A stretch of DNA of 64,000 bases. It comes from Thermoclostridium sp036562185 (lineage in GTDB: Bacteria > Bacillota > Clostridia > DSM-8532). The stretch lies in NCBI GenBank assembly GCA_036562185.1, contig DATCKN010000129.1:62001-126000 (forward strand), read 5' to 3'. This document shows, one piece after another, positions 54,089 through 62,916 of the stretch; within the stretch, counting starts at the first letter, position 1, and each line of letters opens with the position of its first letter. The translations under genes and the position numbers were made by a program. Under the pieces are notes generated by a model that worked only from the letters and a program-made list of their open reading frames with translations, was not told the origin of the DNA and made no database searches.

Positions 54089-56187
54089 ATTATCAATGCA
54101 GGAAGCACACCAATATTTTCTGTATCGGTTTTTTTATGGTAGACATATCCGTCCTCGCATACAACCCTTACTGTGGAACCCATTGTATAAGGTGTTCTCA
54201 GCCAGTACTGAACACCTTTCCTTTTTTTAAAGTCATAAGCATCCCACTCCCGGACGCTTAGAAGAAAGACTTTCTCCGGGCGTTCAATCAGGTATGCATC
54301 ATCATAATTCTGTGTGACGTACCCGGGAATGCAAAACCAGTAATGGGGCTGGGAGCCCGATTCTTTCAAAGCTTTATACTGGGGAGCTATCAATGTCTTT
54401 CGTTCAACCGTGGCAATCCTGTTTTTCTCATCTTCTGAAAATTCAGACAAAAAACCATTTTCAGAATCATCATTAAGCCAGTTTCTTATATCCGATTCCG
54501 GCCAGTAATTGCAGCCGGAAGAAAAAGCGCGGAAACAGATAATGTCTTTTGCTACGACAAAATAATGGGTATCGTTTTCTTCCAGTACTTCCCATGCAAT
54601 AGGCCGACCTTTGTATTTCCCGAACACAATAATGTCATTTTTTACGATTTCCCTGTCTGCAACTAAGAAACATACCGAAATAACAACTAAGCCCAGAAAC
54701 GGGGATATAATCCGGCGGGTAATCCGGTCCTGCATGGAAAGTTTAACTACATCGGACACAAGTAAAATGATCATTGTATCTAACAGGAGATTGAATAAAA
54801 ACATATGCTTTATAAGATCTGCCTCACCATTGCCTATAACCGGGAATATCCATTGGCTTGCAGCAAAAATCATAAGCATTATTTTTACAGAAATGAACCC
54901 GGATGAAATACTGATTCTCCGTTTTTTTAATAAAACCAGCTGATGGACGGTTACTGAAAAATATAATATAAATACCGATGCCACGAAAGCAAAAGCACAT
55001 CCTGTGAATTGCTTGCGAATCCATTCCCAAACCGAATTTCGGCCGGCAAATTTTACAATTTCGGTATCATCTTCAATCTGGTAATTGCCCAGGTAGGGGG
55101 GACGGATGAAAAGGCTTGATTCAGCGCTTATAACAAGTTTTTCAAACATCCGTTCCGGGTTTTTCAAATAGTACAGTGCAACCTCATATGGGCCGGCCTT
55201 ATCATAAACTTCTTGCTGAAATTCATCGCTGTAAATATCAAAACCTTTCAGATTGACATATACATTTGTATCGGCAAGAGCAGAATATTTCGTATCTATG
55301 CCAAGCTTTACGAGATCGCTTTCAGGATTATCTGAATTTTTCAGTATGCCATAGAAAATGGAATGGTAGTTGTTGGGGATTTTCATCCATTCAGGAATTG
55401 CATTGTAAAGATAAGCGGAAAATGTGAATATAAGGCAAGCTCCGGTTATCGCGACAATTTTTTTGCCATATGAACCAATATTACGGAAGAAATATAAAGA
55501 GAAAGCGGCTATTAAAAAACCCAGCGGTATATTTGCCACTTTTGCACCGACAAAAATTGCGCCGCTTATAAAATATATAATGATAAAAAAATAGCTTTTT
55601 TTCTCACTTTGGACCAGGTTAAGCAGAACTGAAAACCATAATAAAAAGCTGAACAGAATAACTGCTTCACCGAAAAAGGAATTATAGTACAGAAGGTAGC
55701 CCATATTATAGAATACTGTTACAATAAGCAGCAGAATGACAAAGTCATATTCCTTTTTTCCTGTTTTCAGGTTTTTATACAAAAGGGCTGCCGAAATACT
55801 GTGCAATGCAAGATAAATCAAAGACAGCACGACAATATCAAAATGGCTGATGGGTTTGCTTTTCAGGTAAAGTATTACTCCGCTTGCGAGCTGGGCTGTT
55901 TTTACGAACAGGAATTTGGTGGATTTTAAATTGATTTTATCTTCTATGCCAGGATTTATGACAAACCTGAAAAAAGAACCGAGATTGTCGAATGACCGGA
56001 TATATTCGTATTTACGCTGAAAATAAAAAAATTTCAAATTATTATCAGTAACCATTCCGGCGGGCTGGCAAATTCTGATGTAGTCCGTATTGTCACTAAG
56101 CCCTGCAACTGAAGGAACGTATAGAAGAAATGCACCAGCCGTAAAGAGAATAACGGCTAATACTAAAAAGTTCCAATGCCCGCTCAA
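54079..56187 (-). CDS. Polytopic membrane protein (GT-C/WsfD-like) with C-terminal DUF6273-like domain
   Basis: 702 aa. Residues about 1-530 hold roughly ten to eleven hydrophobic helices. An outside loop after the first helix (SVAGLSDNTDYIRICQPAGM) resembles the acidic first loop of GT-C glycosyltransferase-like proteins such as WsfD. A large soluble loop lies at about 270-400. Residues about 545-700 match DUF6273: IVFGKYKGRPIAWEVLEEN, WPESDIRNWLNDD, VFLLSVREWDAYDF and YWLRTPY. DUF6273 is usually found on extracellular proteins. The start is TTG at 56187, six bases after GGGAGG. It may transfer a sugar to a surface polymer. Function is inferred; the fusion itself is clear. Confidence 0.78.
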   Translation of the reverse strand: MSGHWNFLVLAVILFTAGAFLLYVPSVAGLSDNTDYIRICQPAGMVTDNNLKFFYFQRKYEYIRSFDNLGSFFRFVINPGIEDKINLKSTKFLFVKTAQLASGVILYLKSKPISHFDIVVLSLIYLALHSISAALLYKNLKTGKKEYDFVILLLIVTVFYNMGYLLYYNSFFGEAVILFSFLLWFSVLLNLVQSEKKSYFFIIIYFISGAIFVGAKVANIPLGFLIAAFSLYFFRNIGSYGKKIVAITGACLIFTFSAYLYNAIPEWMKIPNNYHSIFYGILKNSDNPESDLVKLGIDTKYSALADTNVYVNLKGFDIYSDEFQQEVYDKAGPYEVALYYLKNPERMFEKLVISAESSLFIRPPYLGNYQIEDDTEIVKFAGRNSVWEWIRKQFTGCAFAFVASVFILYFSVTVHQLVLLKKRRISISSGFISVKIMLMIFAASQWIFPVIGNGEADLIKHMFLFNLLLDTMIILLVSDVVKLSMQDRITRRIISPFLGLVVISVCFLVADREIVKNDIIVFGKYKGRPIAWEVLEENDTHYFVVAKDIICFRAFSSGCNYWPESDIRNWLNDDSENGFLSEFSEDEKNRIATVERKTLIAPQYKALKESGSQPHYWFCIPGYVTQNYDDAYLIERPEKVFLLSVREWDAYDFKKRKGVQYWLRTPYTMGSTVRVVCEDGYVYHKKTDTENIGVLPALIIKK

Positions 56188-56243
56188 TTTTATCCTCCCA
56201 GTATGAATATAAGATGCATTTCTTCTTTATTATTTCCGCAATA

Positions 56244-56281
56244 TAAAAAAATACACCCCGGCGGGAAAAACCAGGGTGTAT
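56244..56281 (-). terminator. Terminator of the encapsulin operon
   Basis: On the minus strand ATACACCCTGG at 56281-56271 pairs with CCGGGGTGTAT at 56261-56251 (one G-T wobble), followed by a run of T at 56250-56244. Confidence 0.83.
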
Positions 56282-56314
56282 CTTTTACTATTCACCGGTA
56301 TGAGTAATGGCTCA

Positions 56315-57127
56315 TCATTCAAAAATGACAACTGCTTCCTTATTCTTTATGCGAAGGGCAACTGTTTCAACAATGCGGAATACATGATTAAGATCCTTTG
56401 ATTCCAGATACGCGGTTTCTATATCCTTGCCAACGGCGAGATCCATATATTGAGGTTCGGAACATACCAATACAGCCTTATTACTGCCAAGGACTGGCGC
56501 GTTGAAAAGATTTCCGTTCAGCATTTTGCTTATTCTTTCTTCTTCCATCATACCTAAACCGGGATGGATATGCTGCAGTTGTACATATAAATCGGGACTT
56601 AGTATCAGGCTGTAACGTCCTATCAGATATTTGCTGCGTAAAATTGATAGACCTGCTGCTACATCTTTAAAGGCATTGTCGCTGATGTTCCAGTCGCTTC
56701 TTTGCAGTTTGACGGTACCGCAAGCATTTAACAGCCCTTCTGCACCTAAAAATTCGTTTCCGAAAAAGATTAGTGAATCTTCCTTTAATGCAATTGCCTG
56801 CGCTGCCTGCTTTACTTTTGAAAGATCCAAAGGCTGGCCGGTGGAATTGCTGTGCTCAATATCTCTCCAGTTAAGAGTAAAGTCTTCATAGATTTGGGGA
56901 AGCTCAACAAATTTTCTTCCCGTTGTTCTGACAAAACCATCGCTGGATTCTTCGCCTGAATTAACGGTATCTATGTTAATGCTTCTGACTCCGGCTCCTA
57001 ACGGACCATACAGAGGAAGAAAACGGCGACCGATTAAATAAGTTCTTACAGTACTTACAACTGTATCATCAATATTCGCCCAAAATTCATCTGAGAATGA
57101 TACAGTATCACGTGCCAGAAAATCCAT
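56315..57127 (-). CDS. Encapsulin shell protein (family 1, HK97 fold)
   Basis: 270 aa. It self-assembles into a hollow protein shell. The family N-terminus MDFLARDTVSFSDEFWANID places the helix that binds cargo peptides. Later stretches such as GRRFLPLYGPLGAGV, VELPQIYEDFTLNWRDIE, ALKEDSLIFFGNEFLGAEGL and IHPGLGMMEEERI match linocin/encapsulin proteins. The start is ATG at 57127 with AAAGGAGGG; an in-frame ATG at 57151 adds eight residues but has no site. It lies 35 bp downstream of its cargo gene on the same strand. The shell probably stores iron oxidised by that cargo. The length suits a small T=1 shell of 60 subunits; T number is inferred. Confidence 0.95.
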   Translation of the reverse strand: MDFLARDTVSFSDEFWANIDDTVVSTVRTYLIGRRFLPLYGPLGAGVRSINIDTVNSGEESSDGFVRTTGRKFVELPQIYEDFTLNWRDIEHSNSTGQPLDLSKVKQAAQAIALKEDSLIFFGNEFLGAEGLLNACGTVKLQRSDWNISDNAFKDVAAGLSILRSKYLIGRYSLILSPDLYVQLQHIHPGLGMMEEERISKMLNGNLFNAPVLGSNKAVLVCSEPQYMDLAVGKDIETAYLESKDLNHVFRIVETVALRIKNKEAVVIFE

Positions 57128-57162
57128 AGATTTCCCTCCTTTATTTGTCAAGAATTTCAGTA

Positions 57163-57504
57163 CTATTTAAGCAAGCTGCCTACAGTTGATTGAGGATTTG
57201 TTTTTATACCCAGTTCCTGCATCATTTCTCTGACTTCCTGCTCGCCTTCTTCAAAAAGCTCTGCTTCCCTTGGATCCAGATGCCTTAAAAGAGTCATCAG
57301 TTCTCCAACATGTGCCTTTTCCTCATCCCTGATATCTGCAAGAACTTTCTTTGCGAATTCATCGTCTGTTGCCTGTACATGGGCATCGTAAAGAAAGATT
57401 GCTTCAAGTTCGCCTGCGATGTCCTGGCGTATTGCCTGAATAAGTTCTTCCTTTGTCAATTTACGTGGAACATTCCCACTGAATGGATCACCAAAAACGG
57501 CCAT
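57163..57504 (-). CDS. Encapsulated ferritin-like protein (EncFtn) with encapsulin targeting peptide
   Basis: 113 aa. It is a half-ferritin of two helices that dimerises to make a ferroxidase centre. Glu32 (in AGELEAIFLYDAH), Tyr39, Glu62 and His65 (in RDEEKAHVGEL) stand at the same numbers as the iron ligands described for the Rhodospirillum rubrum EncFtn. The last eight residues, STVGSLLK, are a standard encapsulin targeting peptide, joined by a short flexible tail (KTNPQ). It should oxidise Fe(II) inside the shell. ATG at 57504 is served by GAAGGGAG. An in-frame ATG at 57522 is too far upstream of that site. It is first in the two-gene operon. Confidence 0.95.
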   Translation of the reverse strand: MAVFGDPFSGNVPRKLTKEELIQAIRQDIAGELEAIFLYDAHVQATDDEFAKKVLADIRDEEKAHVGELMTLLRHLDPREAELFEEGEQEVREMMQELGIKTNPQSTVGSLLK

Positions 57505-57822
57505 AGAAACAACTCCCTTCAAAATGTATTTTAGCAGTATTTATTGATGTGTTAATTTAATGCAGTATATAAGCCTGATCAAAATATATTTATTATATAC
57601 CCAAAGATTGACTTCTTAATCATATATTTATGTGAAATTATATTTTGAGGTTTACATAAGTAATCCGTTTTTTCTTTCACGAAAGCTCATATTGCCGGGA
57701 TTAAGCGTAAAATCCGATTTATAATTGATAAATATCTGATTTAAGAGGCAAGATTGACAAATGGGAATAATATGGTAAATTTAAATTAAATCATGAATTT
57801 TATAGTTTATTGAGGGATGGAA
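57505..57822. promoter_or_regulatory. Divergent promoters for encapsulin operon and the small membrane protein gene
   Basis: On the minus strand TTAAGA at 57619-57614 and a perfect TATAAT at 57597-57592 (16-bp spacer) would drive the EncFtn-encapsulin operon. On the plus strand TTGACA at 57754-57759 and TAAATT at 57776-57781 (16-bp spacer) would drive the next gene. I saw no clear Fur or PerR box. Confidence 0.5.
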
Positions 57823-58204
57823 ATGTACAGCAATGAGCCTATTAAATATAGACCGGAGCGAAGAAAAAAGCCGGATATAATATGCCGGTATCTTGAAATT
57901 GCTGTAATTATTGTGTGGTTTGCCATATTTGCAATCCTTGGTTTGATTCATTTTGCCAAACCTCAGGAGGAGACTTTCCTTGATCGGTTGTTTAATGCCG
58001 AGGTCAGAAAAACTGTAGATTTTACCTTGCTGGATACCGCATTTTACCTGCTAGTATTCCTTTTTTTTCTTCAGTTTGATATCATTAATTTTTAATACCA
58101 GAAGACTTAAAAGACGCACAGATCATATACGGATATTTTTCATATTCTCGCTTATAGGTTTGTTTGCCGGGATTGTTATTTATGCATTTTACCGTCTGAT
58201 ATAA
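57823..58204 (+). CDS. Small membrane protein interrupted by a frameshift at a T8 tract
   Basis: ATG at 57823 has GAGGG six bases upstream. In frame 1 the protein runs through a basic N-terminus (RPERRKKPD), one membrane helix and a start of a second, then stops soon after eight T (58061-58068). If one T is skipped, the frame continues to a TAA at 58202-58204 and finishes the second helix. A basic loop (TRRLKRRTDHIR) and a third helix (FSLIGLFAGIVIYAFYRLI) follow, giving about 126 aa. The continuation is so protein-like that the gene is either recently broken, read by polymerase slippage at T8, or a sequencing error. A terminator follows right after the second stop. Family not recognised. Confidence 0.65.
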
Positions 58205-58586
58205 CAACGTTCAGAAATGAGTTCTGAACCCGGTTTTGTAATTTGTTTGTTTCATTTCCAATATGAGGGGATAAAATTGCCTGCCTTTTAAAAAATATGT
58301 CAAAATGACGGTTTCTTGTTTTCAAGTTTCATTTTTTATTGTATTAATCTAATTCCAATCAATCATTGACAGTGAATAGAATTTACTGGTATAATGGGTT
58401 AGATTTATGAGTAGTATTTGTTTAAGCTTCATAAGTTTTCCACTGGGATTATAATATTACTTGGAATCTATAATGCAAGTTTTCCGGTTCGATCTTTCAG
58501 AAATGGCATGAAATCAAATAAGGTAACACACTTATTTGAATATATTTTTCATTTTATTTTAATTTTATTTATTGGAGGTCTGATAA
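58205..58586 (+). promoter_or_regulatory. Leader and promoter region of glutamate dehydrogenase
   Basis: A perfect TTGACA at 58366-58371 and perfect TATAAT at 58390-58395 with an 18-bp spacer form a strong promoter, with a leader of about 185 nt. The rest of the 382-bp gap is AT-rich. A short frame in it has no ribosome site. No riboswitch was recognised. Confidence 0.7.
58209..58236 (+). terminator. Terminator after the frameshifted gene
   Basis: GTTCAGAA at 58209-58216 pairs with TTCTGAAC at 58222-58229 around a 5-base loop, followed by CCGGTTTT. It starts four bases after the restored-frame stop codon. Confidence 0.65.
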
Positions 58587-59855
58587 ATGAGTTCTACATC
58601 TTACAATCCTTTTGAAGTTGCTCAGCAACAATTTGATAAGGTTGCGGACATGATTGGACTCGACAATTCTACTCGTGAGCTTCTCCGTCAACCGTTAAGA
58701 GAGTATCATTTTTTAATACCCGTCCGTATGGACGATGGAAGCGTTAAGGTATTCAAAGGTTTCCGAGTTCAGCATAATGACGCAAGAGGACCTGCCAAGG
58801 GCGGAATACGTTTCCATCCATTGGAAACCATTGATACAATTCGCGCCCTGTCAATGTGGATGACATGGAAATGCTCGGTTGTCGATATTCCATTAGGCGG
58901 AGGAAAGGGCGGTATTGTTTGCGATCCGAGAACTCTTTCGGAACGGGAGCAGGAGCGGTTATGCCGTGGATATGTACGTCAACTGGTTAGAAATGTTGGC
59001 CCGTTTACTGATGTACCTGCACCCGATGTGGCAACAAATGCAAAACACATGCTTTGGATGCTTGATGAATATGAAACCATTACCGGAGGAAGGTATCCTG
59101 GTTTTATCACCGGAAAGCCTGTAGGAATGGGAGGTTCGTTGGGAAGAACCGAAGCAACAGGGTACGGATGTATTTATGTTTTGCGCGAAGCACTTAAAAA
59201 GCTTGGTATTGATATTAAAAACACTACGGCAAGTTTCCAGGGGTTTGGAAATGTATCACGTTATGCAGTGCAGTTGTACCAGCAGCTTGGAGGTACTGTT
59301 ATAGCAGTCTCCAGATCAACCTTTACATTGCGCAAAAAAGACGGCCTGGATGCAAAACTGCTGGATGAAATAGTTGATTCCAACGGAGAACTTGATAAGG
59401 AAAAAGCATTGGCCCATGGATGCGAAATCCTGCCAAGAGAAGCATGGCTTGAGCAGGATGTGGATATACTTGTGCCTGCTGCAATAGAAAACCAGATAAC
59501 AGCCGAAAATGTTAACAAAATCAGCAAAAAGGTTAAAGTTATAGTTGAAGGCGCTAATGGCCCAACAACACCTGATGCTGATGCAGTTATCGAGGAAAGA
59601 GGTATTTTCATGATACCCGATTTCCTTGCCAATGCAGGTGGTGTAACATGCAGCTACTTTGAGCAGATTCAAAGCAATATGAACTATTATTGGGAAAAGG
59701 ACGAAGTTCTCTCGAAGCTTGACGATAAGATGACCGCGGCATTTAATGCTGTTTATGAGCTTTCGGTAAGCCGTAAGCTGTTCATGAGAGATGCTGCTTA
59801 TGTAATAGCCATAAATCGTGTTGCAGAAGCAGTAAAAAGACGTGGTTGGGTATAA
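58587..59855 (+). CDS. gdhA: Glutamate dehydrogenase (NAD(P)-dependent)
   Basis: 422 aa. It interconverts glutamate and 2-oxoglutarate plus ammonia. The substrate domain has PVRMDDGSVKVFKGFRVQHN, GPAKGGIRFHP and the catalytic-lysine region PLGGGKGGIVCDP. The Rossmann domain includes GRTEATGYGCIY and SFQGFGNVSRYAVQL. VEGANGPTTPDAD and FLANAGGVTCSYFEQIQS close the family pattern. Its length and style match NAD-type hexameric enzymes of Firmicutes and thermophiles. It has an ideal ribosome site (TTGGAGG) and a near-consensus promoter, so it is likely highly expressed. Cofactor choice is inferred. Confidence 0.95.
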   Translation: MSSTSYNPFEVAQQQFDKVADMIGLDNSTRELLRQPLREYHFLIPVRMDDGSVKVFKGFRVQHNDARGPAKGGIRFHPLETIDTIRALSMWMTWKCSVVDIPLGGGKGGIVCDPRTLSEREQERLCRGYVRQLVRNVGPFTDVPAPDVATNAKHMLWMLDEYETITGGRYPGFITGKPVGMGGSLGRTEATGYGCIYVLREALKKLGIDIKNTTASFQGFGNVSRYAVQLYQQLGGTVIAVSRSTFTLRKKDGLDAKLLDEIVDSNGELDKEKALAHGCEILPREAWLEQDVDILVPAAIENQITAENVNKISKKVKVIVEGANGPTTPDADAVIEERGIFMIPDFLANAGGVTCSYFEQIQSNMNYYWEKDEVLSKLDDKMTAAFNAVYELSVSRKLFMRDAAYVIAINRVAEAVKRRGWV

Positions 59856-59880
59856 GGGACAGGATTCCTGTCCCTTTTTT
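59856..59880 (+). terminator. Terminator of gdhA
   Basis: GGGACAGG at 59856-59863 pairs with CCTGTCCC at 59867-59874 around a 3-base loop, followed by six T. It begins at the stop codon. Confidence 0.9.
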
Positions 59881-59883
59881 ACA

Positions 59884-60300
59884 TTACTGGATATCAATTT
59901 TTCTTCCCCTGTTTTTAGTAGGTTCTGCTTTTGGCAAAGTTATTGACAATATTCCGTCTTTATACGAAGCCTCGGCTTCTTCGGATTTGACTTCAACAGG
60001 CAAAGGGATTGTTCTTGAAAAACTTCCGAAGTATCTTTCGGAATGATAAGCATTTTCGTCATTAAATTCATTTTCTCTTTTTGTTTGTCCTGAGAGGCGT
60101 ATTGAGTTTTCATTGACGTAGATATTCAGATCTTCTTTCGAAACGCCGGGTATTTCTGCTTTTACCACTATTTTATCATCAGTTTCGTATACATCCACCC
60201 TTGGAGAAGCGGATTTTCCAAAACTAAATGGCATGTTTTCGATGAATTTAAACATATCACGATCAATTTCTCTGAACGGATTCCATGGGATAAGACTCAT
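59884..60300 (-). CDS. Small heat shock protein, Hsp20 family
   Basis: 138 aa. The alpha-crystallin domain (about 35-130) has PRVDVYETDDKIVVKAEIPG, the VSKEDLNIYV segment, SERYFGSFSRTIPLP and YKDGILSITLPKAE, the conserved G-I-L-x-I/L pattern. The C-terminal RKIDIQ is the I-x-I-type tail that links subunits. It is an ATP-independent chaperone that holds unfolding proteins. ATG at 60300 has AGGAGGAGG upstream. It is convergent with gdhA, which shares its terminator zone. No CIRCE element was seen upstream. Confidence 0.94.
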   Translation of the reverse strand: MSLIPWNPFREIDRDMFKFIENMPFSFGKSASPRVDVYETDDKIVVKAEIPGVSKEDLNIYVNENSIRLSGQTKRENEFNDENAYHSERYFGSFSRTIPLPVEVKSEEAEASYKDGILSITLPKAEPTKNRGRKIDIQ

Positions 60301-60476
60301 ATAAGCCTCCTCCTTTTCATTCTTTATTTTTGATAAAGAACACTATTTATGGTTTCCTGACAGTTTAAATTTATTCCTATCATCAGCATTTTTTCTTCTA
60401 TTTGGGATATTATAGAAAAATAAATCGAAATTTTCAGAATTAAATTAAAAAAATGCAGGAAAAATATAAAATTGTT

Positions 60477-60505
60477 TTGACAATTAATATGTCTATGGTT
60501 AAAAT
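60477..60505 (+). promoter_or_regulatory. Promoter of the uracil permease gene
   Basis: A perfect TTGACA at 60477-60482 and TAAAAT at 60500-60505 with a 17-bp spacer. The leader is about 65 nt. Confidence 0.65.
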
Positions 60506-60577
60506 AGAACAGGTAAATTTTTGTGGACGTACTCATTACCAGAAAATCAATTCTTAGCCCAAGGAGGATGTTTTTTT

Positions 60578-61957
60578 ATGGAAAAAAATTCACCAATCGG
60601 ATACCTGCCTGATGAGCGCCCACCAATATGGAAATTACTACTGTACGCGATCCAACAGGTTATTGTAATGTTTCCAGCAACGGTGGCTGTTGCACTAATC
60701 ACAGGTTTTCACATCTCTACTACAATTTTTGCAAGCGGACTTGCTACTCTTTGTTTCATTCTCGTTACAAAAGGACAAATTCCATTATATTATGGTTCGA
60801 GCTTTTCATACATTGCTGCTATTGGCAGTTTAATGGCTTCTGATGCGCTTGCCAATTATTCACTGAATGACAAAATTGCGGTAGCACAGTTCGGAATTGT
60901 TATGTCGGGTTTTGTATCGATTATAGCAGGATTTATTGTTAATCGATTTGGCAGAGATTCAATTGAAAAAGTTCTTCCCGCTTCTATTACAGGCCCGATT
61001 GCAATGGTAATCGGGCTTACTCTTGCCGGTACGGCATTAAGTGATGCCGCTTCAATAGTAATTGACAGTTCAGGTACATTTTCTGTTGCAGAAGCAGATG
61101 TTGCACTGGCAAAGAATATGGCATGGATAATTTCGCTGGTAACTTTGCTTTCAACTGTATTATTCTCAGTATACCTGAAGGGCTTTATGGGGCAGTTGCC
61201 TTTAATTTTAGGACCTGTAGTCGGCTGTATTACAACCTGGATTATAGAAATTGCGACAGGCATTAACCTTTTTAGGGTACTCCCCGCAACTGCAGGCAAC
61301 GGTTTGTTCACACCGCCGGTTATTACCCTTCCGAAGCCGACATGGATGGCAGTTGCCGCAATAATGCCGATAGCTATTGCAACAATCCCGGAATCTACAG
61401 CCCATGTATACCAGTTGGATATATATATAAATGATCTTGCGAAGAAAAAAGGATCGAGCAAGAGATACAATATTGCAGACAAGCTTGGTCTTAATCTGAT
61501 TGGAGACGGAATAGGAGATATAGTGGCAGGATTAATTGGTGGTCCTGCGGGAACAAACTACGGTGAAAACATCAGTGCGATGGCTATTACCAAAGTCTTT
61601 TCAGTACCCGTATTAGTAGCAGCTTCGATAATAGCGATGATTATATCATGCTTCACACCTTTGGTTAACCTTATTTATTCAATTCCGACCGCAGTTATCG
61701 GTGGCCTGGAAGTTTACCTGTTTGGTGCGATAGCAGCACAGGGTATTGCAATCATGGTTGAAAAGAAAGTTGACCTGTTCAGTTCAAAAAATATAGCAAT
61801 AATTGCTACAATTATGATAATTGGTCTTGGCGGACAGTATGCATTCGGAGGAAACATACCGTTCTTTGGCTTAGAAGTTCCCTGTGTTGCAGGTGCAGCA
61901 ATATTCGGAATAATTCTGAACCTAATTCTGAGCATAGGTAATAAAAAGAACAATTAA
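60578..61957 (+). CDS. uraA: NCS2-family nucleobase permease, probably uracil permease
   Basis: 459 aa with the 14-segment NCS2 fold. Marks are LYYGSSFSYIAAIGSL near residue 70, LPASITGPIAMVIGLTLAG, MPIAIATIPESTAHVYQLD with the substrate-binding Glu, and GGPAGTNYGENISAMAITKV. The last is close to the uracil-type signature, so uracil is favoured over xanthine. It imports the base with a proton. A GTG at 60521 opens the frame, but AAGGAGG at 60560-60567 serves the ATG at 60578. No pyr genes are adjacent. Confidence 0.88.
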   Translation: MEKNSPIGYLPDERPPIWKLLLYAIQQVIVMFPATVAVALITGFHISTTIFASGLATLCFILVTKGQIPLYYGSSFSYIAAIGSLMASDALANYSLNDKIAVAQFGIVMSGFVSIIAGFIVNRFGRDSIEKVLPASITGPIAMVIGLTLAGTALSDAASIVIDSSGTFSVAEADVALAKNMAWIISLVTLLSTVLFSVYLKGFMGQLPLILGPVVGCITTWIIEIATGINLFRVLPATAGNGLFTPPVITLPKPTWMAVAAIMPIAIATIPESTAHVYQLDIYINDLAKKKGSSKRYNIADKLGLNLIGDGIGDIVAGLIGGPAGTNYGENISAMAITKVFSVPVLVAASIIAMIISCFTPLVNLIYSIPTAVIGGLEVYLFGAIAAQGIAIMVEKKVDLFSSKNIAIIATIMIIGLGGQYAFGGNIPFFGLEVPCVAGAAIFGIILNLILSIGNKKNN

Positions 61958-61968
61958 CACGAAAAAAA

Positions 61969-62000
61969 GAGATGATTTTCATGAAAAATCATCTCATTTC
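61969..62000 (+). terminator. Terminator of the permease gene
   Basis: GAGATGATTTT at 61969-61979 pairs with AAAATCATCTC at 61985-61995 around a 5-base loop. The tail (ATTTC) is weak, but A-rich bases on the other side suggest bidirectional use. Confidence 0.65.
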
Positions 62001-62080
62001 AATATTTACTTTAGCACGATAATGTGATAATATAATGCTGTAATAAAATTAATACAAATCAGATTTTAGGGGGAATAAAA

Positions 62081-62872
62081 ATGAAAAGGAAAATACCGGT
62101 ACTGTTTTTAGCAATATTGATCTTACTTTCTATGGCAGCATGCAACGCGGGGGAAAAAAGTGCCGGGGCAGGGAAAGGAACATTCACCGTAGGGTTTGAT
62201 CAGGATTTTCCGCCATTCGGTTTTGTGGATGAAAAAAGCGGAAATTTCGCCGGCTTTGATTTGGATTTGGCAGCAGAAACAGCCAAACGGCTTGGTTTGG
62301 AGCTCAAGCTTCAGCCTATAGCATGGGTTTCGAAGGACATGGAGCTTTCATCGGGTAATGTGGACTGTATATGGAACGGTTTTACCATTAACGGCCGGGA
62401 AAATGAATATACATGGACGGAGCCTTATATGAAAAACAAGCAGGTTTTCGTTGTAAGAGCCGATTCGGGCATAAAAACGTTTGATGATTTGAAAGGAAAG
62501 GCAGTAGCAGTGCAGGAGGATTCCAGCGCAGAAGCTGCCCTGAAAGACAGGCCTGAACTGGTTCGGAGTTTTGAAAATTACATAAAATCCCCGGATTACA
62601 ACACCGCGCTGATGGATTTGGAAGCCGGTGCTGTAGATGCAGTGGCAATGGATGAGCCTGTAGCTATTTATCAGATAGAAAAAAGAGGCGTTAAGTTTGC
62701 CATTCTGGAAGAAATAATTGCAGAAGAAGAATATGGCGTTGGATTTCTGCTTGGTAATGAGGAACTTAGGGATAAAGTTCAGAAAGTACTTGAAGAAATG
62801 GCGCAGGACGGTACAATGGAGAAAATATCAAATAAATGGTTCGGAAAGGATGTTACCATAATAGGAAAGTAA
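62081..62872 (+). CDS. Polar amino-acid ABC transporter, substrate-binding lipoprotein
   Basis: 263 aa. The signal peptide ends in a lipobox with acylated Cys21 (SMAAC). The mature part is an SBP_bac_3 fold: VGFDQDFPPFGFVDE, GFDLDLAAETAKRLGLE, DCIWNGFTINGRENEYTWTEPY (two overlapping pieces) and VAMDEPVAIYQIE. Such proteins bind polar amino acids such as glutamine, cystine or arginine; the ligand cannot be told. A permease and ATPase follow on the same strand. GGGGG lies upstream of the ATG. Confidence 0.93.
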   Translation: MKRKIPVLFLAILILLSMAACNAGEKSAGAGKGTFTVGFDQDFPPFGFVDEKSGNFAGFDLDLAAETAKRLGLELKLQPIAWVSKDMELSSGNVDCIWNGFTINGRENEYTWTEPYMKNKQVFVVRADSGIKTFDDLKGKAVAVQEDSSAEAALKDRPELVRSFENYIKSPDYNTALMDLEAGAVDAVAMDEPVAIYQIEKRGVKFAILEEIIAEEEYGVGFLLGNEELRDKVQKVLEEMAQDGTMEKISNKWFGKDVTIIGK

Positions 62873-62916
62873 CTGCTGTAAGGATTATTAAAGGTTAAAA
62901 TTACAATGCTTTTATC

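Noticed and set aside
58418..58615. 65-codon frame upstream of gdhA
   Set aside because: It has no ribosome site, overlaps the gdhA start and lies in the leader downstream of a strong promoter.
60301..60577. CIRCE operator or uracil-responsive RNA element in the hsp20/uraA gap
   Set aside because: The TTAGCACTC-N9-GAGTGCTAA pattern and PyrR-type anti-antiterminator sequence were not seen; only the uraA promoter is supported.
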